Part shown: positions 36,946 through 46,649 of the stretch, piece after piece
Layout of the letters: each line of letters opens with the position of its first letter
Numbering within the stretch: the stretch's first letter is position 1
DNA from: an uncultured Bacteroidales bacterium
Lineage (GTDB): Bacteria; Bacteroidota; Bacteroidia; Bacteroidales; UBA3824
DNA: 64,000 nucleotides
Assembly: GCA_937877455.1 (NCBI GenBank)
Contig: CALFIU010000100.1
Span: 32,929 to 96,928, forward strand
Reading direction: 5' to 3'
Notes under the pieces: model-generated
The model's input: only the letters and a program-made list of their open reading frames with translations
The model's database searches: none
Told to the model about the DNA's origin: nothing
Program-made: the position numbers and the translations under genes

Positions 36946-37458
36946 ATGGCATTAACACAGGCAGAAGTTTTAGAATTGTTCCAACAGGTCGCCGCAATCA
37001 ACAACAGCGACCAGTTGTTGATGATCAAGGCAAACCAGAACGGAAGTGTCAGTGCCGCAAAGATTACGGCAGAACTTCTACGCGCCTACCTCAACGCTGG
37101 CTTTGCCATTACGATAGACTCTGAAGGCTATCTTTGCATTGGTGGCGTAAGGACAGAAACGATGGCAGGTAGCAGTCAGATGGTGGCTCAAACCGATACA
37201 ACAGTCAGTATTCAGCCCAATGTTCTGAATGTCTGGGGTAATGTATCTTCTCTTGCTATCAGTCTTGTCGCAGGTGCGCAGGGTGGCGTGAACGAGTATA
37301 TGCTGGAGTTTACCGTTGCGTCCGACAACTTCACTCTTTCGCTCCCATCGAGTGTAAGATGGAGTGAAGAGCCGGAATGGGTGAACGGCAATACCTATCA
37401 AGTAAGTATCGAGAACAACCTTGCACTTTACGCGGGATGGGAGGCCGCAAGCACATGA
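36946..37458 (+). CDS. Tail fibre-associated protein
   Basis: The 170-residue protein starts one base after the retropepsin stop. It has an N-terminal helix (EVLELFQQVAAINNSDQLLM) and a beta-rich C-terminal half (residues 65-165). It lies in the fibre module and was not recognised; a small structural or adaptor role is inferred from position. Confidence 0.6.
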   Translation: MALTQAEVLELFQQVAAINNSDQLLMIKANQNGSVSAAKITAELLRAYLNAGFAITIDSEGYLCIGGVRTETMAGSSQMVAQTDTTVSIQPNVLNVWGNVSSLAISLVAGAQGGVNEYMLEFTVASDNFTLSLPSSVRWSEEPEWVNGNTYQVSIENNLALYAGWEAAST

Positions 37459-37559
37459 GTACATTCCGACGGCGAATAATGATGGCAATGAAAGAAGCCA
37501 TTGAAAACATTAGAGCATGGTTTCGCAGTGATGGTTGGTATCGTAGCGAGCCTTGGTAG
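37455..37559 (+). CDS. Very small basic protein
   Basis: A 34-codon frame starts in an ATGA overlap with the previous gene and ends 33 bases before the fibre gene. It is basic and aromatic (MSTFRRRIMM, AWFRSDGWYRSEPW). The coupling and lack of any other use of this gap support expression. Function unknown. Confidence 0.45.
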   Translation: MSTFRRRIMMAMKEAIENIRAWFRSDGWYRSEPW

Positions 37560-37592
37560 TAACACAAGAACACAAATACAAAATAAAGATTT

Positions 37593-40500
37593 ATGGCAAA
37601 GAAAGTAACGATTGACCAAGAGATTACAAGTCTCGACCAGCCTTGGGGCGGCACATACCAGAACGGGCAAGAGTGGGGCTTGAAGAAAGAACGGGTCGAA
37701 GAGTTTCTGAAGGCGAAACTATCAGCCCATGAAACAAGTATCGCTGGCAAAGTTGCTGGCGTTATTGTGAACAACACAGAAGTTACGAAAGACGCAAACG
37801 GCAAGGTGAATATCATTGTTCCTTCGGTTACAGCAGACGTTACCAATCCGAGTAACGCCAATGCCGCACAAGCAGGTGCAGTTGCAACGGAGATCAATGC
37901 TATCAACTCCAACCTCATTGCCGACATTCAGTTGGGCGAGACAAGTCAAGACGGCTCAATGATAGAACTAAACTTCTTCAATGCCGCAGGTGACAAACTT
38001 GACGATTTGACAGTTCTGATACCAGCAGCGCAAGAAGTCGGTGAAATCATCCAGCCTGTAATCACAACTGAACTTCTTTCAGCATCCCGTATCAAACTTG
38101 GTGACAGCATCAGTCTCAGATGGGGCTATGACTGCCTACGAAAGTTTGAGGGTGTGAGTGAGCGCGTAAACTATCCGGCACAGACCGTAGCCGTGACAGT
38201 TAAGATAGGTACTACCACAGTCTATACTGAGACCTATGCACAAGTAGCCGTTGGAACAACAAACACTCTCACGCTTAGTCCTGAAATCATCAACCAGGCA
38301 GGTACGGTCAGCATCAGTGTCGTTGCTACTACGCCTATTGACGAAGAAATAAAGACAAGTCGCGGCTCAAAGAGTGTAACCGTCATAACGATGGATCTTG
38401 CTACTACCTTTGACCCTGCGAGTCAGTTGGCGTTGAGCAACGGATATACCGACGGACAGACAATAGCCATCCCATATACCTATACCGTTCCAACGGGAAC
38501 TACATTGAGAGTGTGGGTAGATGGTGTGTTGGACGCAACAGACAGCATCAGCGGCACAGGGCGAAACTACGTCTATCTGACAGCGAGCAACCTAAGTGCC
38601 GGACGGCATAACGTACAGTTGATAGCCGAGAGTGCAGGTTTGTTGAGCAATGCCGTGAGCGTAGATGTACTGAAGGCAGGTGGCACAGCGGACTATCTTG
38701 GTATTCGCATGAAGACCGATGTCAGTCAGTTGTCGAGTATGCCACTTCCATACGCCTACGGAGTTACAGCATTACCGTTGTCCGTTGCTCAGTTTGAGGA
38801 ATTGACCATTGACATTGCAGCGTGGAACAACGACACATTGGCGAGTACGATTTTCATAAGCGTTGATGGTGTTGTGACCCAGACATTGACGGCAGACAGA
38901 ACGTTGCAAACCATAAGCCAGCGTTTTGACACAGCGGGAAATCACACGATGGTTATAGCCTTGAACAACGACAATATTACAGCATACAGGACATTCGGCG
39001 TTACCGTCAATGCCGCATCGGGTGTAACTGAGAGCGAAGCCGTAGGTTATCGCACAAAGTTGACTGCTACAGGGCGCAATAACGGCGAAGCCAACCCTGC
39101 TGATTGGGGTGGTATCACCACGTTCACGGGTGTTGACTGGCGAACCAACGGCTGGAACAGGGGTAGTGACGGCGTAGATACGCTGTTGCTTACCAATGGC
39201 GCAAGGGCAAACATTGATGTCAAGCCATTCGTGCTTGATGCCAGTGACGGCGACTACTCCATCCAGAACGGAGGTATGACTCTTGAAATGGAAGTGATGG
39301 TCAGTCAGGTCATGGAGCGCGGTGCAACAGTTCTGAGCTGTCTTTGTGACAACGACGGCAACGGCTATCCGATGGGTGTCAAGATTACGACCGAGGAGGC
39401 AGGTCTCTATTTTGGCGGTGTTGAGGAAATCACCACTGCTGAAGACCTTGTTGATGAGAACGGCAATTACATTGACTACAATGGAAACATTGTTGATGAA
39501 GCGAACAAAGTAAAGTTGAAGATTACCCGTCCTCATGGCGTTTCGATGAACATTGCCATTGACCGATGGGTTCACCTTTCATTTGTTGTTCAACCCGTGA
39601 CGAATGGATATGGTCTGGCAATGCTCTTCATCAATGGTGTGTTGAGCCGTGCTAACCGCTATACAGGTTCGTTGAGACAGAACACACCTGTAGGAATCAC
39701 CATTGATTCGGACAAAGCAGACGTAAGAATACGGTCGTTGCGTTACTACCGCACACCATTGAGTGCTGACGAAGTTATTGGCAACTGGATTATCGACCGT
39801 CCAACGGCAGCTTTGATTCAGAGTGCGCACACCAACAATGCCGTCGGCGACATCAACAACACTACGGACAGTGATGGCAACATTGCCATAGACCATGACA
39901 CGTTGCTTAGTCGCGGTCGTGGTATTCTTACCATTATCCGAAGCGACGATAGCGGTTATGGACTTTCCGACCTCTTCACCTGTACGGACAAAAAGCAAAA
40001 CTTCAAAGCGGACCTGGTGAAATGGGAGCCTCCACTTGATGCAAGCGGCAACCCCATCGGTGAGGGTTTTGAAGCAAGAAACGTCCGTGTCAGAATCCAA
40101 GGTACATCTTCTGTGAAGTACCCATACAAGAACTTCCGTATCTACCTCACTACACAGCAAGGTTCTGTTGCAAAAGTTCTTATCATCGGTGGCGTAGATG
40201 TAACTGAAACCGCAAAGGGCTATGCAATGCGCGGCAGCGGTAACAGCATTGAGCAAGCCGTTATCTGTGCGAAAACAGACTTTGTGGATTCTTCTTTGGT
40301 AATGAACACTGGTGGCGCACACCTGTTTAACGACATCATGCACGCTCTGCATCTTGATACGCCACCACAGGCTTACGATGCAAGAGTGAGACAGGCTATT
40401 GACGGTCTTCCCTGCGACATCTATGCCGGAACCAATGAAAACGGCACTTTGCGATATTGCGGTCAGTTTGTCCTTAACAACGAGAAGTCGAAGTCTGGTA

Positions 40501-43500
40501 AGATCTTCGGCATGGAGGGCGTAAAAGACGGCAACGGAAATGAGGTTGATTTCCGCAGATACGAGAACCAAGGAACGGACGAAGAGCCAAACATGGTTCT
40601 TGTAGGACCCGATACCAAGCCGTTTGCATTGGAGGCTTTGACAAACTCGTCGCCCATGACACTCTTCCAAAGTGCTGGTTCTGCCAACAGTCAGGCATTA
40701 GCAAACCAACTTGCGGCTGAATTTGACAATGGATTTGAGTTCAACCATCCAGAAGACGCTAAATGGGCGACAATCGGCACGGGTTCTTACTCTGATTGGG
40801 GCGGTGCGCAGACAGCCATCAAACGACTCTTTGGCTGGATCTATGACTGTGTGCCGTCTGCCATGCGCACTAACCCAGATTACGGCACAACGGCTGGTTG
40901 GAGCGACGAGAGCAAAGCAAAATGGGTGTCGAGCAAGTTCAAGAGCGAGGCAAGCGACTATTTCAACGTCAACCACCTGTTGACCTATTATCTTTTCACG
41001 GATTATTGGGCAAGCGTTGACCAGAGAGCCAAGAACATTTTGTGGCGTACATGGGATGGACTGATATGGTGGGCTACTTTCTACGACGGCGACACAGCCA
41101 TGTCAATCCGTAACGATGCCTTCATGGCTTATCTCTACAACGTCACCCGCGACACTTACGACACGGAACGCTCTAAGTACGCCTTCGAGGGTCACAATAG
41201 TTGGCTCTGGTGTCTCGTTCTCGCAAACTTCGAGGATGAGCTGAAGACTTGCGCCGCAAACTTGCGCAATCAGTTGACCACACAAGTCATGCTCAATGAG
41301 TTCAACACTGTCATGCAGGGCAACTGGAGTGAAAGGCAGTACAACAAAAGTGGTAAACTGAAGTACATCGACACCATTAACACGATGAACTATGTCTATA
41401 CTTTGACTGGTAATCGTGAGTTGCACCGCACACAGTTCTTGACCGACCGTGCAAGACTTTTAGATGCAAGGTATGGTGCAGGAAACTATAACGGCGACGT
41501 AATCACGTTCACCGTCGTGCGCAATGCAAGCGATACGCCGTCGCACCTGACATTGAAGAGTGGCGACCTCTACTATTTCGGTTACAAACTTAACGGAATA
41601 TGGTTGCAGGGACCATCGAGGGCTGCTGCTGGAGAAAGTTTGACGCTGAACTTCACCGATACGCTTGCGACCAACGACCCGCTTATGTTGGGTGGTGCAA
41701 GTTGTATCATCGAGCTTGACTTTACAGAGTTGGGCAGTCAGTTGAACGGTACGGTCAACCTCTCGCTATGCACAATGCTGTCAAAGTTAGTCATGCCTGC
41801 AACGAAAGGCGTAGCCAATGCCCCCCTAACGCTTGGCGACATAGCAAAGTTAGAGTATGTTGACATTACAGGACAAACAGCGGTTCATACTGGCACAACA
41901 GGCGTTTTCGACCTGTCAAAGCACACACGACTCACGATTTTGCTTGCAGGTGGAACAAGTTTGACGCAAATTAAACTTCCAGAAGGTTCACCTCTTGATA
42001 CTTTGGTCATGCCGTCTTCACTTCAAACTCTGACGTTGCGCTATCTGCCAAAGCTCAGACATAGCGGACTTACCTTGCAGGGAACAGCGAACATCACTGC
42101 ATTAAACTTTGCAGAATGTCCGTACCTGTCATGGCAGACGCTTATGACGATGTGTCCGAACATTGACCATGTGCGCATCGAGGGTATGTCCGGGCGTGTC
42201 CGCTCTTCAATGATACGGCCTTTCATGTCAGGCTATCGTGGTTTGACCGCACAAGGAACAGAGCAGACATATCCAGCACTTATCGGAAAAGTCCAACTCA
42301 TAGACGTTGTGGACGATTTCGAGACGATGAGAAGTTTCTTTGCTCAGTGTGGACTCGAACTGGAGGCAGCACCATACTCTCAGTACATCTTCGACGATTC
42401 TGAAACTGATCCGTGTAACATCACGAATGAGGACAATCAGACTGGTTACGACTACTACGACGCTGAAAACGGCGAGACAACGGCACACTACAATAACAAT
42501 AGTTCATTGCTCAACCAGCATCCGTTGAACTATGTCGGTAGCGGTCATGTGAAACTTATCCGTGACAAGAGCCAGTTGTGTAGCGGTCGTGTCAACAACT
42601 CCACACACAAGATGAGAGTAACAAAGTTGTCGAAAAACAGCCTTACAGAGACAGCCGACGGAAACTCTTTCAATCCCACCGATCCAAACGGTGAAGGATA
42701 TGACGTGTTCATGTATCTGCCACACTATTGGTACAAAGGTGTCAATGACTATAAGAACGCAAGAAAACATTTCTTCTGTTCTGCCAACACACAATGTCCT
42801 GCAAGTACGGCAGCGAACACCATCCGTTACCAACTGTCAAACATCTTGTATGTCGCAGGAAAGGCTATCACCAACGAACTCTATTCTTCTGGTGTTTCTG
42901 TTGACGACCTTCTCACGACTGCCACAGAACTTTCAACGTACAGAGTTTCGGTAGAAGGAATGAAGCAGGTGAGATTCCCAGGAATCAATCACAGTTACTT
43001 CTCACACGTCTTTGAAGACGAGAACGGCAACATCTTGTCAATCAACAATCTCTTGATGGCAGATGCAAGCGGCAACCCAGCAGACTTTATGAACGACGAG
43101 GGCGACTATGACTTCAGAACCGTTCCAGAGGGTGCAAAGTATTTCTATTTCTGTTGCAGAAACGCATCAGCCGCAAAGTCTGGTGTCGAAGTCATTGTCA
43201 CTGACTCTTCAGAAGTTGAAGCCATTGAGCCGGATTGGGTGGAGCATAAGCCAGAGCTTATCGGTGTCTATCAGGGATATGCCGCTGGCATCACCACTGG
43301 TGGAACACCCACAAGCGGACTTCGCTCTATCAGTGGAGAGACCGTATCGAGAGGTAGCGGAACATCTACACAGGTCGCTGCATGGACTTACGACTCGGAC
43401 GGCAATCCTACGGCACTCAATACCAGTACCAGAATCAACGGTACTGCACAGGACTTCTTCAACCTTGCAAGTGTGCGCACTGCACAGACGGAGGTACAGA

Positions 43501-44153
43501 ACGGAGAATACAGCACCGTACCCTACGAGACCTCAAAAGACATGGCGAACCTGCTTATGGCATGGTTTGGTACACGCGACATTGAGACCATCGTCGGACG
43601 TGGTTCAAGTGCTGGTGAAACGACTGGTGTCAGAAACAGCATTGCTTTCGGCGACTCCGATTATCCTGCACAGAACCAGCATAACAAGATGTGGGGTCTG
43701 GAATGTTGGACGGCTTCAACCTACGAATGGATGGATAAGGGCTGTCTCAACACGCCTACGTTTGCCGCCTTCAAGAAAAACAAACGTAACGCACCGACTG
43801 GAAGTAGCATTGATTACTACTACAATATCGTGCAACAGGACGGTAACGAGCGTAGGGTGAAGGTTGCTACCGCTAATCAGGCATCCAATGTCGCCCGTGT
43901 CCGTTTCGGCAGATATTGTGACATTGTTGTAAGTTCATACGCTGGTGACAGCAACTATGCAACAGGATATGCCGCATATCAATCATCAAATGGTTCTACT
44001 GGTCGCGTCCTTGGTCGCTCGAGCTACAATGCGCTTGCGAGCGCGGGGGTCGCTTTCTCGTACACGAATAGCGCCTCCTCGAACTCGTACACGAACGTCG
44101 GCGGTCGGCTCTGCTTCTTCGGAGAGATTGAGAACGAAGAAGACCTACTCTGA
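37593..44153 (+). CDS. Giant receptor-binding tail fibre, DGR target 1
   Basis: The 2186-residue protein likely binds the host surface. Its N-terminus (1-150) should attach to the tail. Repeated beta domains follow (about 150-480), then a concanavalin/LamG-like region (500-720). A CotH-like region (830-1240) contains VRIQGTSSVKYPYKNFRIYL and GTNENGTLRYCGQF. An LRR-like stretch (about 1400-1520, with LDTLVMPSSLQTLTLRYLPK) precedes the C-terminal lectin-like fold (2050-2186). The last part contains VARVRFGRYCDIV and the DGR variable repeat (residues 2136-2174) ending in GGRLCF. Variation at the template adenines would change the receptor-contact surface. Confidence 0.88.
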   Translation: MAKKVTIDQEITSLDQPWGGTYQNGQEWGLKKERVEEFLKAKLSAHETSIAGKVAGVIVNNTEVTKDANGKVNIIVPSVTADVTNPSNANAAQAGAVATEINAINSNLIADIQLGETSQDGSMIELNFFNAAGDKLDDLTVLIPAAQEVGEIIQPVITTELLSASRIKLGDSISLRWGYDCLRKFEGVSERVNYPAQTVAVTVKIGTTTVYTETYAQVAVGTTNTLTLSPEIINQAGTVSISVVATTPIDEEIKTSRGSKSVTVITMDLATTFDPASQLALSNGYTDGQTIAIPYTYTVPTGTTLRVWVDGVLDATDSISGTGRNYVYLTASNLSAGRHNVQLIAESAGLLSNAVSVDVLKAGGTADYLGIRMKTDVSQLSSMPLPYAYGVTALPLSVAQFEELTIDIAAWNNDTLASTIFISVDGVVTQTLTADRTLQTISQRFDTAGNHTMVIALNNDNITAYRTFGVTVNAASGVTESEAVGYRTKLTATGRNNGEANPADWGGITTFTGVDWRTNGWNRGSDGVDTLLLTNGARANIDVKPFVLDASDGDYSIQNGGMTLEMEVMVSQVMERGATVLSCLCDNDGNGYPMGVKITTEEAGLYFGGVEEITTAEDLVDENGNYIDYNGNIVDEANKVKLKITRPHGVSMNIAIDRWVHLSFVVQPVTNGYGLAMLFINGVLSRANRYTGSLRQNTPVGITIDSDKADVRIRSLRYYRTPLSADEVIGNWIIDRPTAALIQSAHTNNAVGDINNTTDSDGNIAIDHDTLLSRGRGILTIIRSDDSGYGLSDLFTCTDKKQNFKADLVKWEPPLDASGNPIGEGFEARNVRVRIQGTSSVKYPYKNFRIYLTTQQGSVAKVLIIGGVDVTETAKGYAMRGSGNSIEQAVICAKTDFVDSSLVMNTGGAHLFNDIMHALHLDTPPQAYDARVRQAIDGLPCDIYAGTNENGTLRYCGQFVLNNEKSKSGKIFGMEGVKDGNGNEVDFRRYENQGTDEEPNMVLVGPDTKPFALEALTNSSPMTLFQSAGSANSQALANQLAAEFDNGFEFNHPEDAKWATIGTGSYSDWGGAQTAIKRLFGWIYDCVPSAMRTNPDYGTTAGWSDESKAKWVSSKFKSEASDYFNVNHLLTYYLFTDYWASVDQRAKNILWRTWDGLIWWATFYDGDTAMSIRNDAFMAYLYNVTRDTYDTERSKYAFEGHNSWLWCLVLANFEDELKTCAANLRNQLTTQVMLNEFNTVMQGNWSERQYNKSGKLKYIDTINTMNYVYTLTGNRELHRTQFLTDRARLLDARYGAGNYNGDVITFTVVRNASDTPSHLTLKSGDLYYFGYKLNGIWLQGPSRAAAGESLTLNFTDTLATNDPLMLGGASCIIELDFTELGSQLNGTVNLSLCTMLSKLVMPATKGVANAPLTLGDIAKLEYVDITGQTAVHTGTTGVFDLSKHTRLTILLAGGTSLTQIKLPEGSPLDTLVMPSSLQTLTLRYLPKLRHSGLTLQGTANITALNFAECPYLSWQTLMTMCPNIDHVRIEGMSGRVRSSMIRPFMSGYRGLTAQGTEQTYPALIGKVQLIDVVDDFETMRSFFAQCGLELEAAPYSQYIFDDSETDPCNITNEDNQTGYDYYDAENGETTAHYNNNSSLLNQHPLNYVGSGHVKLIRDKSQLCSGRVNNSTHKMRVTKLSKNSLTETADGNSFNPTDPNGEGYDVFMYLPHYWYKGVNDYKNARKHFFCSANTQCPASTAANTIRYQLSNILYVAGKAITNELYSSGVSVDDLLTTATELSTYRVSVEGMKQVRFPGINHSYFSHVFEDENGNILSINNLLMADASGNPADFMNDEGDYDFRTVPEGAKYFYFCCRNASAAKSGVEVIVTDSSEVEAIEPDWVEHKPELIGVYQGYAAGITTGGTPTSGLRSISGETVSRGSGTSTQVAAWTYDSDGNPTALNTSTRINGTAQDFFNLASVRTAQTEVQNGEYSTVPYETSKDMANLLMAWFGTRDIETIVGRGSSAGETTGVRNSIAFGDSDYPAQNQHNKMWGLECWTASTYEWMDKGCLNTPTFAAFKKNKRNAPTGSSIDYYYNIVQQDGNERRVKVATANQASNVARVRFGRYCDIVVSSYAGDSNYATGYAAYQSSNGSTGRVLGRSSYNALASAGVAFSYTNSASSNSYTNVGGRLCFFGEIENEEDLL
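44000..44115 (+). repeat. DGR variable repeat 1 (VR1)
   Basis: This 116-base segment aligns without gaps to the TR at 44,264-44,379. All 11 mismatches fall on TR adenines; the ends (22 bases 5' and 16 bases 3', ending GGCGGTCGGCTCTGCT) are identical and contain no adenine. The changed codons turn template Asn into Ser, Tyr, Leu and Val and one Tyr into Phe. Confidence 0.97.
44114..44142 (+). promoter_or_regulatory. Hairpin after VR1 (DGR target recognition)
   Basis: CTTCTTCG (44,114-44,121) pairs with CGAAGAAG (44,135-44,142) around a 13-base loop, starting at the last two bases of VR1. DGR targets such as the Bordetella phage BPP-1 need a hairpin of this size just downstream of the variable repeat. 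The TR has no such hairpin at the equivalent place, which also fits. Confidence 0.65.
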
Positions 44154-44263
44154 AAAGCGTAGAGCGGAGGCGGCTTGAAAAAGTCGCCCCTGCAAAACGA
44201 CAAACGAACAAACGTAAAACGAAATAAGAAAAACGTAATGAGAAAAAAGGTAGAAAATCCCAT

Positions 44264-44379
44264 TGGTCGCGTCCTTGGTCGCTCGAACAACAATGCGAAT
44301 GCGAACGCGGGGGTCGCTTACTCGAACACGAATAACGCCTCCTCGAACTCGAACACGAACAACGGCGGTCGGCTCTGCT
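44264..44379 (+). repeat. DGR template repeat (TR)
   Basis: The TR has 27 adenines, mostly in AAC and AAT codons, confined to its central part. It lies in a 500-base stretch (44,154-44,654) with no other gene. A short frame reading through it from a TTG at 44,175 is judged not to be a gene; the region is expected to act as RNA template for the reverse transcriptase. Confidence 0.95.
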
Positions 44380-44654
44380 AAATCGAAACTCTGCTTCTGG
44401 GATAATGCTCACGGGTTGGGCGACATTCAGAAGATAATCGTTGCTACGGCGAACACTTACGGGATAAGTGATGGCTGACAACGAGGGATTTGAGCCTCGG
44501 CAACAGCAATACTTTCCAACCCGCAAAGAATTGGAAAGAATTGGAAAGCCGGAACATCACAGGGTGTGGTCGATTATGGTCAAGTAGTTTCTGCAAAGAT
44601 GTCGAAAGCCCTATGACCACAAGAAACGAAGAAGAAAATAAATATCGACAAATG

Positions 44655-45962
44655 TCAAAGAGATATGGCTTCCTGATACCGAGAATAGTTGAACGCTCTA
44701 ACATGGATAGGGCGTTTGATGAGGTCGTAGATCAACTTCCAGAGCCTCGCAGAACCCACTATCGCAAAAGGCGAGAAGAGATTCTTGAGCGTACTACGAA
44801 GGCGATTTCCGACGGAAGTTTCCGTGTCAACCACTATCGAGAAATGTGGGTTACGGACGGTTCCAAGATACGCAAAGTGCAAAGTCCGTGCGTAGAACAC
44901 AGAATCGGTTGTAATGCCATCATGCGCATTGTGGAAGATGTGCTGTACCCAAGTGTCATTAAAACTTCTGCCGCAAGTATTCCTGGACGCGGTATGCACA
45001 GGCTGTTTGTAAAGATGCGGCATGATATTGAGAATGACCGTGAGGGTACGGCATACTTCTACAAGTGCGATATCAGAAAGTTCTTTGAAAGCATTGACCA
45101 AGACCTGATGTGGGAATTTGTCAAGGATAAAATCAAAGATCCGATACTTTTGCCGATACTCCACAACTTTGTGACGATGATGGAGAAAGGACTCTCCATC
45201 GGTTTGCGCTCGTCACAATGTTATGGTAATATCTTCCTTAGCGGCATTGACCATTACTTCAAGGACGTTCTTGGTGTAAGGTACTACTACCGCTATTGTG
45301 ACGATATTGTAATTCTTGCATCGAGTAAGCGCAAACTTTGGCTGCTCCGTGACATCATGCACGAACAGGCTGCTGAGCTTAAACTTGAAGTCAAGCCGAA
45401 TGAATGTGTCAGACCCATTGAGGAGGGTATAGACTTTCTCGGCTTTGTATATGACGGAAAGAAAGGAAAACTGCGCAAGCGCACCAAGCAGAAGGCCGCA
45501 AGGAAACTTCACAAGGTCAAGAGCCGTAAACGCAGACAGCAGATCATAGGAAGTCTGAAAGGCATGGCGAAATGGGGTGACTGCAAACACTTGTATAAAA
45601 CTTTAACAGGTAAGAATATGGAATCATTTAGCGAAAAAGTTAAGCAGATGAAAAAAAACGGTGTTGAATACACTGGTAAGGATGGTAAGCGTATGCTGAC
45701 GGGTCAAGAGGTATCTCTGAGGACGTTGGTTAATATGCACATAGTAGTTCTGGACTTTGAGCCAGACGTTCCCACAAAGAACGGCAATCGTTATGTCGTT
45801 CAATTCCAGAGAGACGATGGCACTATTGGTAAGTATCTTACGAATGATTCTGAACAAAAGTTCTGGTTGGATGAGTTTCGTAAGGCGAACAACATTCCGT
45901 TTGAGTGCAAGATTACACCTCAGTATTTCGGACAGGGCAAGGTACGTTATCAATTCACTTAA
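44655..45962 (+). CDS. DGR reverse transcriptase with C-terminal extension
   Basis: This enzyme copies the TR RNA into adenine-mutated cDNA. Motifs seen are CDIRKFFESID (RT motif with catalytic Asp), GLSIGLRSSQCYGN (the SQ motif typical of DGR enzymes, replacing the PQG/SP of other RTs) and YCDD at 214-217. The ATG at 44,655 (MSKRYG) matches the usual beginning of the Bacteroidetes family; ATGs at 44,613 and 44,490 in the same frame are alternatives. After the thumb (to about residue 320), an additional ~110-residue beta-rich domain follows, with MHIVVLDFEPDVPTKNG and ending in YFGQGKVRYQFT. This could be an OB-like nucleic-acid-binding module. Confidence 0.93.
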   Translation, partial: SKRYGFLIPRIVERSNMDRAFDEVVDQLPEPRRTHYRKRREEILERTTKAISDGSFRVNHYREMWVTDGSKIRKVQSPCVEHRIGCNAIMRIVEDVLYPSVIKTSAASIPGRGMHRLFVKMRHDIENDREGTAYFYKCDIRKFFESIDQDLMWEFVKDKIKDPILLPILHNFVTMMEKGLSIGLRSSQCYGNIFLSGIDHYFKDVLGVRYYYRYCDDIVILASSKRKLWLLRDIMHEQAAELKLEVKPNECVRPIEEGIDFLGFVYDGKKGKLRKRTKQKAARKLHKVKSRKRRQQIIGSLKGMAKWGDCKHLYKTLTGKNMESFSEKVKQMKKNGVEYTGKDGKRMLTGQEVSLRTLVNMHIVVLDFEPDVPTKNGNRYVVQFQRDDGTIGKYLTNDSEQKFWLDEFRKANNIPFECKITPQYFGQGKVRYQFT

Positions 45963-45975
45963 AACACTGTGCGTT

Positions 45976-46476
45976 ATGGAAAAAGTTTATGGTACTGAAG
46001 AAAGGCATGACAGCCTTATCATTCACAAGACAAAGAGAGCCGTCTTAATCTATGGCTATGGTGAAGAGAACGGCATGGGGTATGATTTCCGACATACTTT
46101 TGACCATGAGCCTACGGCAATGGAAGTGTTGGAGGTTATCACAAACCATGTGAACGAACTTACGGATCAAAAGATTCTGTCCGGCTATCAGTGGAATGGC
46201 TACAATGTGTGGCTATCGACTGAAAATCAGTTCAACTTCAAGGCAGCATACGATGTTGCGGTACAGACAGGAGGAGCAACGCTACCAATCAAGTTCAAAC
46301 TCGGAGAGACTGAAGGCGAACCGAACTACTTTGTCTTTGAAGACATGGCTACATTCACAGACTTCTACACAAATGCTCTCGCCTACATCATAGAAGTTCT
46401 TAATGTAGGCTGGGTCGAAAAGGACTCCGCGAAAGAATGGGTGCAAACATTAGGACTTAAAAACGGCGAAGCATGA
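45976..46476 (+). CDS. Tail fibre chaperone-like protein (DUF4376-like)
   Basis: The 166-residue protein starts 13 bases after the RT stop. The C-terminal half (WNGYNVWLSTENQFNFKAA, then a beta-turn-beta and FTDFYTNALAYIIEVLN) has the layout of DUF4376 proteins, found next to phage tail fibre genes. A chaperone or fibre-assembly role is inferred. It is not like the DGR accessory protein Avd, which is a four-helix barrel. Confidence 0.5.
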   Translation: MEKVYGTEERHDSLIIHKTKRAVLIYGYGEENGMGYDFRHTFDHEPTAMEVLEVITNHVNELTDQKILSGYQWNGYNVWLSTENQFNFKAAYDVAVQTGGATLPIKFKLGETEGEPNYFVFEDMATFTDFYTNALAYIIEVLNVGWVEKDSAKEWVQTLGLKNGEA

Positions 46477-46649
46477 AAACTTATCATACACCGAACATTG
46501 CCTATATGAGCATAGGAAGTGACCCGCTACTTGATAGTATGTCGGGGCTTCCATTGCGAGGTGACAGCATTACAGACCCGACATTTGAATGTTCTGGTGA
46601 CAACGATTCTCAACTTAGTAACTCTGTTTGGAATGACGATTATGAATAG
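46473..46649 (+). CDS. Small acidic protein
   Basis: This 58-residue gene starts in an ATGA overlap with the previous stop and ends eight bases into the next gene. It begins MKTYHTPNIAYMSIGSDPLL and ends acidic (VWNDDYE). Because it links two coupled genes without a gap it is very likely translated. Function unknown. Confidence 0.65.
   Translation: MKTYHTPNIAYMSIGSDPLLDSMSGLPLRGDSITDPTFECSGDNDSQLSNSVWNDDYE

Noticed and set aside
39579..40670. A 363-codon - strand frame inside the fibre gene
   Set aside because: It lies wholly within the 2186-residue fibre gene, has no family-like sequence and no start context.
44175..44381. A 68-codon reading frame passing through the template repeat
   Set aside because: It starts with TTG, and its second half is the Asn-rich translation of the TR. 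DGR template repeats act as RNA and are not known to be translated, and a frame is expected here because the TR copies the coding frame of VR1.
45976..46476. The gene after the RT considered as the DGR accessory gene avd
   Set aside because: It is longer than Avd (about 125 residues), beta-rich in its second half, and resembles DUF4376-type tail proteins instead of a four-helix barrel.
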